DNA of 64,000 nt from Ypsolopha sequella (taxonomy: Eukaryota; Arthropoda; Insecta; Lepidoptera; Ypsolophidae), in NCBI GenBank assembly GCA_934047225.1, contig OW203986.1, forward strand, positions 15,565,221 through 15,629,220, in the 5' to 3' direction. This document shows positions 59,251 to 64,000 of the stretch, piece by piece. The position numbers were made by a program, and so were the translations under genes. The first letter of the stretch is position 1. Every line of letters begins with the position of its first letter. A model generated the notes under the pieces. That model was not told where the DNA came from and made no database searches. It worked only from the letters and a program-made list of their open reading frames with translations.

Positions 59251-59715
59251 TGAGCACGCGATATGACGGCAGTGCTTTGTATCACCATAGGTTTTAAAAA
59301 TAGCGGGAAGTGAAGAGAAATAATTACGAAGATGAAAGATCTGACCTTGGGAAGGAGCTGCATGCACCACAAACCACGCTTCGCCTGAGCCACCAAGTCT
59401 CTGGTGTTCTCCAAGATGGTTTTCTTCTTCCTCTTCGTGCCTGGTTGCGCTCTTCTCGGCTAATCTTCTTCGTAATAGTAATAGATGAAAATGAGGCGCA
59501 CAGCGGGTGCGATCTCAAAATGGCGGGCGGTAGGGTCGAGGTAGGACCTAGTCGAATGACAATCAGCGTATACCTCCGGCGTGAAAGGCTTCTGATTGAC
59601 GACTGATTGATTTGCGTCCAAAACTAAGCGGGTGGAGATGCAGCGAAAATGACAGTTGAAAATATTAATTCACAACTACCCCGCAGTATGAGAGCCACAA
59701 GAAGTGGCGCGAACA
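59251..59715 (-). repeat. 5' LTR of the BEL/Pao element
   Basis: The copy from which element transcription would start, reading leftward. It ends at the tgagcacgcg boundary and is followed by the candidate primer-binding site. Confidence 0.93.
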
Positions 59716-59720
59716 GTACG

Positions 59721-59930
59721 CAAGTCGAAACAGCTCAACCAGGCCACCTTAGAAAAACGTATGCTGACATATTGAAGAAGGGCAATGACAAAAGTACTCG
59801 GAACAGAAGAGCTTGTATGACGAGATTGATGGATGTGAAAGAGGCGAAAGAGGTGTGGCAGGATTGTAGCAGATAGAAATCTGTACTATGCCTACCTCTC
59901 TAGAAGACAGGCTTAAGTATATGATATATG
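59721..59930 (+). pseudogene. LINE C-terminal fragment, right of the BEL/Pao insertion
   Basis: Continues the fragment at 53490 with HLRKTYADILKKGNDKSTRN, RRACMTRLMDVKEAKEVWQD and then a stop at 59874-59876. After that, degenerate sequence resembles the family's last residues. The two halves face each other across the GTACG duplication. Confidence 0.65.
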
Positions 59931-60102
59931 CATGTATGTGTGTAATACTCGATCTCGAATTTTCAAGATTTGTTCAGTAGTGTTTGAACTATATGGTCTG
60001 TGACGGCAGGCATACTATGCTGCAGGGGACATACACCGAAGCTTCACAATTAGCGTTCATGTTTCGAAATTTCGAAACGAGCAAAAATTTCTGTTTCCCC
60101 AG

Positions 60103-60297
60103 GCGTGCCCGGCAAGAGGAACGAGATCTACTACAACTGCTGTCCGGAGCCTTACATCGACATCACGTTCGCGGTCGTCATCAGGAGGAAGACTTTGTAC
60201 TACTTCTTCAATCTGATCGTGCCGTGCGTGCTCATCGCGTCCATGGCGCTTTTAGGGTTTACACTGCCGCCTGACTCGGGGGAAAAACTTTCTTTAG
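60103..60297 (+). CDS. nAChRalpha7: Receptor exon 7: loop C, TM1 and start of TM2
   Basis: 195 bases after acceptor gtttccccag, phase 1 to 1. It codes for [18 protein letters not shown] with the adjacent cysteines (C227, C228) that define alpha subunits, then [10 protein letters not shown] and TM1 with the conserved proline ([15 protein letters not shown]). It ends in [10 protein letters not shown] at the cytoplasmic end of TM2. The donor gtcaga is weak by consensus, but phase and homology fix it. Confidence 0.92.
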
Positions 60298-60814
60298 GTC
60301 AGATATTTAACACTTCTTTGCTGGACAACAAGTTTCCTTTTAAGGCGGGGTGCAATCACGATTAGCCATTTTTTGACGTCAAAAAACGTCACGATTAGCC
60401 ATTTTTTGTCGTCAGGGTTGCCAAACAGACACAATACATTTATGAGAACACTTATTCAGTGACTAACCAAACAGTTTTACTATTTGTCTTTTAGTAACAG
60501 TAAAAATAAATTGCTAACTTTCTATTACCCCTTGAAAATTAGCTTTTGTTGCTGAGGTCTTCGAATGTTGGGCGACAACAATTGTTTATTTTTCTAAAAT
60601 CATATAGATATACTATTGTATTAAATGCAAAACTGAGCACTTTCTTTACTTAAGCCAGATTTTAGTTTTAGTTTTCCATCGAACTTGCAAAATAATATGG
60701 ATTTGTCGTCAGAAATCTAGGGTATTTGATTCATACGAAATTAAAGTCTGATACTTACTGTTCGTAAAAATTATTTTCGTTCTTATAAAAAAAGAGCGAG
60801 TTTTTAATATTTAA

Positions 60815-61500
60815 GGCAGGGCCTAAAACATATAAAATTGTGCCTGAAGTCAAGCTCTGCGGTTCCTCGTTGTCCAGGGTCACGCACTTCAAATACTTGG
60901 GGCACTGGGTTCGAGAGGACCTCAGTGATTGTAATGATATAGAGAGGGAGCGCAGGTCGCTGGCTGTCCGATGTAATATGCTTGCCCGCAGATTTGCACG
61001 GTGTACGAATCAGGTAAAGGTGACGCTCTTCAAAGCATATTGCCAGTCCTTTTACACGTGTAGTCTGTGGGTGGACTACACGCGTCGGGCATATAGCGAC
61101 CTGCGGGTCCAGTATAATAATGCTTTCAGGATATTGTTGGGGTTGCCGCGATATTGCAGCGCCTCTTTCATGTTCGCGGAAGCACACACAGATGGTTTCG
61201 CTGCAATCATGCGTAAGTACTGTGCGTCGCTGCTCAGTCGAATACGAGCCAGCCCCAATAGTATCCTGAGGGTGTTATCTGATAGGTGGGACTCTCCCCT
61301 TTTTAAAAAGTGGATGGAGCTCCACAATTAATAATTTAATTTGATTGGATTTGATTTAATTTAATTCAATTTTATTTAATTTTATTTGATTTAATTTATA
61401 CTCGCCTGTTCTCTTACTAACACTAGTCCATAAGTTATTTTGTATTACTAACACTTTATGGACCCTGTCTGAAATAAATTATTTTATTATTATTATATTA
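60815..61500 (+). mobile_element. 5'-truncated LINE in receptor intron 7
   Basis: The open C-terminal region of a non-LTR reverse transcriptase runs from about 60840 to a stop at 61331, with blocks FKYLGHWV, RCNMLARRFA, AYCQSFYTCSLWV and YNNAFRILLGLPR, common in lepidopteran LINEs. An AT-rich 3' part with taattt repeats follows, and a (ATT)n tail lies near 61480-61505. Only the last 160 codons of the protein are left. Confidence 0.8.
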
Positions 61501-61746
61501 TTATCATCGATATGCGTGGTTGTGCCTCGTCTTAAAATCTCCAATTTAGAAATAAGATTAAAAAAATATTTATGGAAAATTGATATAACTATGATGTAAA
61601 TATAACATTTATAAGAACGTCCGCTGCTATTAGATAAACCAATAGGTTTCCGATGGTAGCCATATAGCACAACTGTTTTAAATGTAAAAATTATATGAAA
61701 TAAAAAAATATAAAAAAAATAACTAAATGTGACGTTTCATGTCCAG

Positions 61747-61943
61747 GTGTAACGATCCTTCTGTCGCTGACGGTGTTCCTAAACATGGTGGCGGAGACGA
61801 TGCCGGCCACGTCAGATGCTGTGCCGCTGCTGGGCACCTACTTCAACTGCATCATGTTCATGGTGGCCTCGTCCGTCGTCTCCACCATCCTCATCCTGAA
61901 CTACCACCATCGGCATGCAGATACGCACGAAATGAGCGATTGG
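61747..61943 (+). CDS. nAChRalpha7: Receptor exon 8: TM2 and TM3
   Basis: 197 bases after acceptor catgtccag, phase 1 to 0. It codes for the pore-lining TM2 (VTILLSLTVFLNMVAE), the TM2-TM3 linker (TMPATSDAVPLLGTYFN) and TM3 (CIMFMVASSVVSTILIL), then NYHHR and HEMSDW. The donor is tgg|gtaact at 61944, leaving a 70-base intron. A second in-frame donor 39 bases downstream (gtaagg at 61983) would leave only 31 bases of intron and is not credible. Confidence 0.92.
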
Positions 61944-62013
61944 GTAACTACACCTCCTAACCCTCGATCCTCAAGCTCACTAGTAAGGTATTGAAAATAT
62001 AATGTCTGCGCAG

Positions 62014-62225
62014 ATTCGTTGTGTGTTCCTGTACTGGTTGCCGTGGGTACTGCGCATGTCGCGGCCGGGCTCGGCGACGAACCCACCCCCAGCGCGCGCG
62101 CCGCCACCTCCTGACCTCGAGCTGCGTGAGCGCTCCTCCAAGTCGCTGCTGGCCAACGTGCTCGACATCGACGACGACTTCAGGCACGCGCACGCGCAGC
62201 AGCCGCCCTGCTGTCGATACTACAG
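62014..62225 (+). CDS. nAChRalpha7: Receptor exon 9: TM3-TM4 cytoplasmic loop
   Basis: 212 bases after acceptor ctgcgcag, phase 0 to 2. It codes for the amphipathic VFLYWLPWVLRMSRPG segment after TM3, a proline/alanine-rich stretch, and the conserved ELRERSSKSLLANVLDIDDD block. The donor cag|gtccct is weak, but it is in the one phase that joins to exon 10 (AG|G, arginine). Reading through gives 11 more codons and a TAA at 62260-62262, which would remove TM4. Confidence 0.85.
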
Positions 62226-62661
62226 GTCCCTCGACGATCTACACGAACACTACTCACCGTAAATAGAACGGTTACATACTACACCCCGCCTTGTCGATCC
62301 GCAGTATACCCGACCCATATTGCTTCATACACAACACAGGGCCGAAGACCATAAAACCATTATAATAATTTTAGGAGTCGGGTGAAGCTGAACTTTCGTG
62401 AAGCTTACTGTATGGATATTTGTTCAACTTGCTTGATTTAGATCTTTCTAAAGCAAAAGTAGACCTTTGACTATTATCTCGCTATTTCTTTTAGTAACGA
62501 CTATAGTAGCATAGACTGCGCCTAACGCAGGAGCTAACTTTCAGTCATCTCAATCACCAATCATGGCGAGCATAACTCCTGTAGCGCCCTCCGATCCTCG
62601 GTCCAACCAGTAGTTAGGATGCATGGAGGTAGCGGTCTCTTCAGAGCGGTATTTGTTGCAG

Positions 62662-62767
62662 GAGCGGCGAGGAGAACGGCGCTGGGCTCGGCGCAGCGCA
62701 CAGCTGCTTCGGTGTAGACTACGAACTCTCTCTTATACTCAAGGAGATTCGAGTCATCACAGATCAG
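62662..62767 (+). CDS. nAChRalpha7: Receptor exon 10: pre-TM4 amphipathic helix
   Basis: 106 bases after acceptor tttgttgcag, phase 2 to 0. It starts with a glycine/alanine-rich variable part and continues into CFGVDYELSLILKEIRVITDQ, the MA helix before TM4 that is typical of the alpha5/alpha7 clade. It ends at cag|gtatga, followed by an 81-base intron. Confidence 0.88.
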
Positions 62768-62848
62768 GTATGAAGATTGGAGAGGTCGTCGTGCGAGAAA
62801 TGTATGTAATATGTAGAGCAGAGCAATGACCGAGGATATTGTCAACAG

Positions 62849-63001
62849 ATGCGCAAAGACGACGAGGATGCGGACGTCTCGCGCGACTGGAAGTTCGCCG
62901 CCATGGTCGTGGACAGACTGTGCCTTATTATCTTTACCCTGTTCACAATCGTCGCCACGCTAGCTGTGCTGCTGTCCGCGCCACACATCATGGTGTCGTA
63001 G
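62849..63001 (+). CDS. nAChRalpha7: Receptor exon 11: TM4 and C-terminus
   Basis: 153 bases after acceptor gtcaacag, phase 0, ending with TAG at 62999-63001. It codes for MRKDDEDADVSRDWKFAAM, TM4 (RLCLIIFTLFTIVATLAVLL) and the family-typical C-terminus SAPHIMVS. This completes the 501-residue subunit. Confidence 0.92.
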   Translation: MRKDDEDADVSRDWKFAAMVVDRLCLIIFTLFTIVATLAVLLSAPHIMVS

Positions 63002-63805
63002 CGGCCCGCCCGCTTGCGGCTCCGCATGCGTAATGTTCTGTGATACCGCAAATACTTGTTAAGTTGTGATGAGCGATACGGCGCGGGCGCCGACGCCGCG
63101 TGGCGCTTTCGAGGAAGTAGCTGCCGCCGCCTGCCTCGGTCCCCACGCCGCTCCCTGTAGCCGTAAGATACCACTCGACTGCCATCCTGTGCGCCCATGC
63201 GCCACTGCCTCTCACATCTCCCTCTCTTCTCTGCCCCTCCCCCGACTGCAGGAAGTTGATGACGGTCGTCTCGCTCGGGGACGTGTTGCTGCGCCTGCGT
63301 CTCCTCCTCTCCCGAAAGTGTGCTATCTCAGGCTGCACTTCACATCGCCGGGTCCCTGGATGAGAAGGGTCCGGCCGGTGCGCGGGCGCACCACTAGCCA
63401 GACATAGAGGTCCACGCCAGAGTAGTCGCAGATCAAAGGCCGAGAGTTTGATTACGGCCAACCTCGAACAAAAACTTAGCACAAAACGTCTTCCTTCATA
63501 CCGTTGAACGACCTGGATCGCATTTAAAAATTAAACTTTGTTAGTACTTTCTCGATTCTTGAAATCTATTGTACAGTTTAGAAATTGGGCGGTTAAGCAG
63601 TGGCCCTTTGTTTTCTTCTTGTTCGATTCCGTGAATCGTGGTTATTGTCCCTAACTTTATTTTCAGAAGTATTGTGACAGTAGCTAGTATAGAACTTTAC
63701 AAACAATGTTAATTCAATTGGTACAGGTTGTGATATGCGCCTCGTTTTGAACGGGATATTGTTATAAATGGTAAATTCCATAATAAACATTCGTTAACAA
63801 AGTGT
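63002..63805 (+). other. Receptor 3' UTR with AATAAA poly(A) signal at 63782-63787
   Basis: The sequence after the stop is GC-rich for about 400 bases and then becomes AT-rich. The first canonical AATAAA downstream of the stop that I found is at 63782-63787, which would give a UTR of about 800 bases. No other gene is evident from here to the end of the window, so the real transcript could be longer. Confidence 0.45.
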
Positions 63806-64000
63806 AGTTACTTAAACAGAATATTATTTTATGAAATAATATCTGGTCTTTTCAAAAGACAACGTTCACTGGGATGGCGTTTATTGTCTTACATCCAGCA
63901 GTGTATCACAACCTCTATTTGTACTCACTTTTACAATTTAATTACAATGATTAAACAAACGTCAGTCGACAACAAAGTACAAATAAGGCGTGTAATACAC

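Larger units (their letters stand above)
53568..59715 (-). mobile_element. BEL/Pao LTR retrotransposon, 6.15 kb, very young
   Basis: Coding is on the minus strand. The two LTRs are 465 bases each (53568-54032 and 59251-59715), start TG and end CA, and look identical by eye. The target duplication GTACG is perfect at 53563-53567 and 59716-59720; 5 bases is typical of BEL/Pao. Next to the 3' LTR is a polypurine tract (gggggcaaa on the minus strand). Five bases after the 5' LTR is TGGCCATTCGAGCCGG, a plausible primer-binding site whose tRNA I cannot assign. It lies in receptor intron 6, antisense to the gene, and splits an older LINE tail. Confidence 0.95.
30585..63001 (+). other. nAChRalpha7: Whole gene: nicotinic acetylcholine receptor alpha subunit, alpha5/alpha7 type (11 coding exons)
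   Basis: This is a subunit of a pentameric acetylcholine-gated cation channel of the neuronal plasma membrane, a Cys-loop receptor. The 11 exons join in compatible phases into 501 codons plus stop, a normal length for the family. In order: signal peptide (residues 1-30), N-terminal helix and loop D/A region (31-129), Cys-loop C162-C176, loop B around W183, loop C with vicinal C227-C228 (which makes it an alpha subunit), TM1 about 246-269, TM2 about 276-299 with GEK at its inner end (cation selectivity), TM3 about 308-330, a short cytoplasmic loop (346-451) with the conserved block ERSSKSLLANVLDIDDDF, and TM4 about 474-494. Introns hold many mobile elements. Assignment to the alpha5/alpha7 clade is from remembered family sequence. 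Choosing alpha7 over alpha5 is uncertain; membership of the receptor family is not. Confidence 0.93.

Noticed and set aside
61944..62013. Second in-frame donor for exon 8 (gtaagg at 61983) that would add 13 residues
   Set aside because: It would leave a 31-base intron before the acceptor at 62013, too short to be spliced. The 70-base intron from 61944 fits the family sequence exactly.
62839..63482. Overlapping frames on both strands over receptor exon 11 and the 3' UTR
   Set aside because: They are shadows of a GC-rich coding exon and UTR. Only the frame ending at 63001 gives TM4 and the family C-terminus.

Overview
The window looks like AT-rich insect DNA, almost certainly from a moth or butterfly. 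The clues are an insect-type nicotinic receptor gene with very long introns, a tRNA-headed SINE whose 3' part ends in 'aaggaaacctgcatgcc', a dispersed repeat carrying 'gcgcgagtccgactcgca', BEL/Pao and LINE retrotransposons, a degraded mariner and many foldback MITEs. There is one real host protein gene. Nearly all other long reading frames belong to mobile elements or are chance frames.

The host gene is a nicotinic acetylcholine receptor alpha subunit of the insect alpha5/alpha7 type, on the + strand from 30.58 to 63.0 kb. I assembled 11 coding exons (30585-30675, 40851-40990, 47856-47900, 50251-50360, 52502-52682, 52932-53007, 60103-60297, 61747-61943, 62014-62225, 62662-62767, 62849-63001). 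Their splice phases agree throughout and they give one frame of 501 codons plus stop. It contains a signal peptide, the Cys-loop, the paired loop-C cysteines and four membrane segments. The first exon lies in a CpG-dense block. A 17-codon upstream ORF ends one base before the start codon.

The most unusual feature of the gene is that exon 2 lies in a four-copy tandem array with an exact 173-bp period (40.85-41.50 kb). Copies A and B are open and keep splice sites in the right phase. Copy C has an in-frame stop, and copy D has lost its donor. A and B are only 36 nt apart, too close to be spliced to each other, so if both are used they must be alternatives.

The introns and flanks are full of mobile DNA. 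41.97-47.25 kb is a 5.3-kb element with ~395-bp terminal inverted repeats. It encodes a cysteine-rich protein continuing into a FEN/XPG (PIN)-like nuclease with a CXC-type tail (Academ-like or unclassified), and it is split by a 5'-truncated LINE with a 6-bp target duplication. 53.57-59.72 kb is a BEL/Pao retrotransposon on the - strand. It has LTRs of equal length that look identical, a perfect 5-bp target duplication and one open 1543-codon frame that seems to lack the region between RNase H and the integrase core. It sits inside an older LINE tail. 4.93-7.73 kb is a hAT transposon whose transposase carries two compensating frameshifts at A-runs. Other elements include a 1.8-kb foldback (2.3-4.1 kb), a 1.7-kb non-coding element with 15-bp inverted ends (34.47-36.16 kb), three copies of one MITE family, several other MITEs, three SINE copies and several LINE 3' ends.

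From 1 to 30 kb no host coding exon could be established. A CpG-rich block at 19.1-19.4 kb next to a well-formed minus-strand splice donor at 18.99 kb may mark the start of an unrecognised minus-strand transcript.
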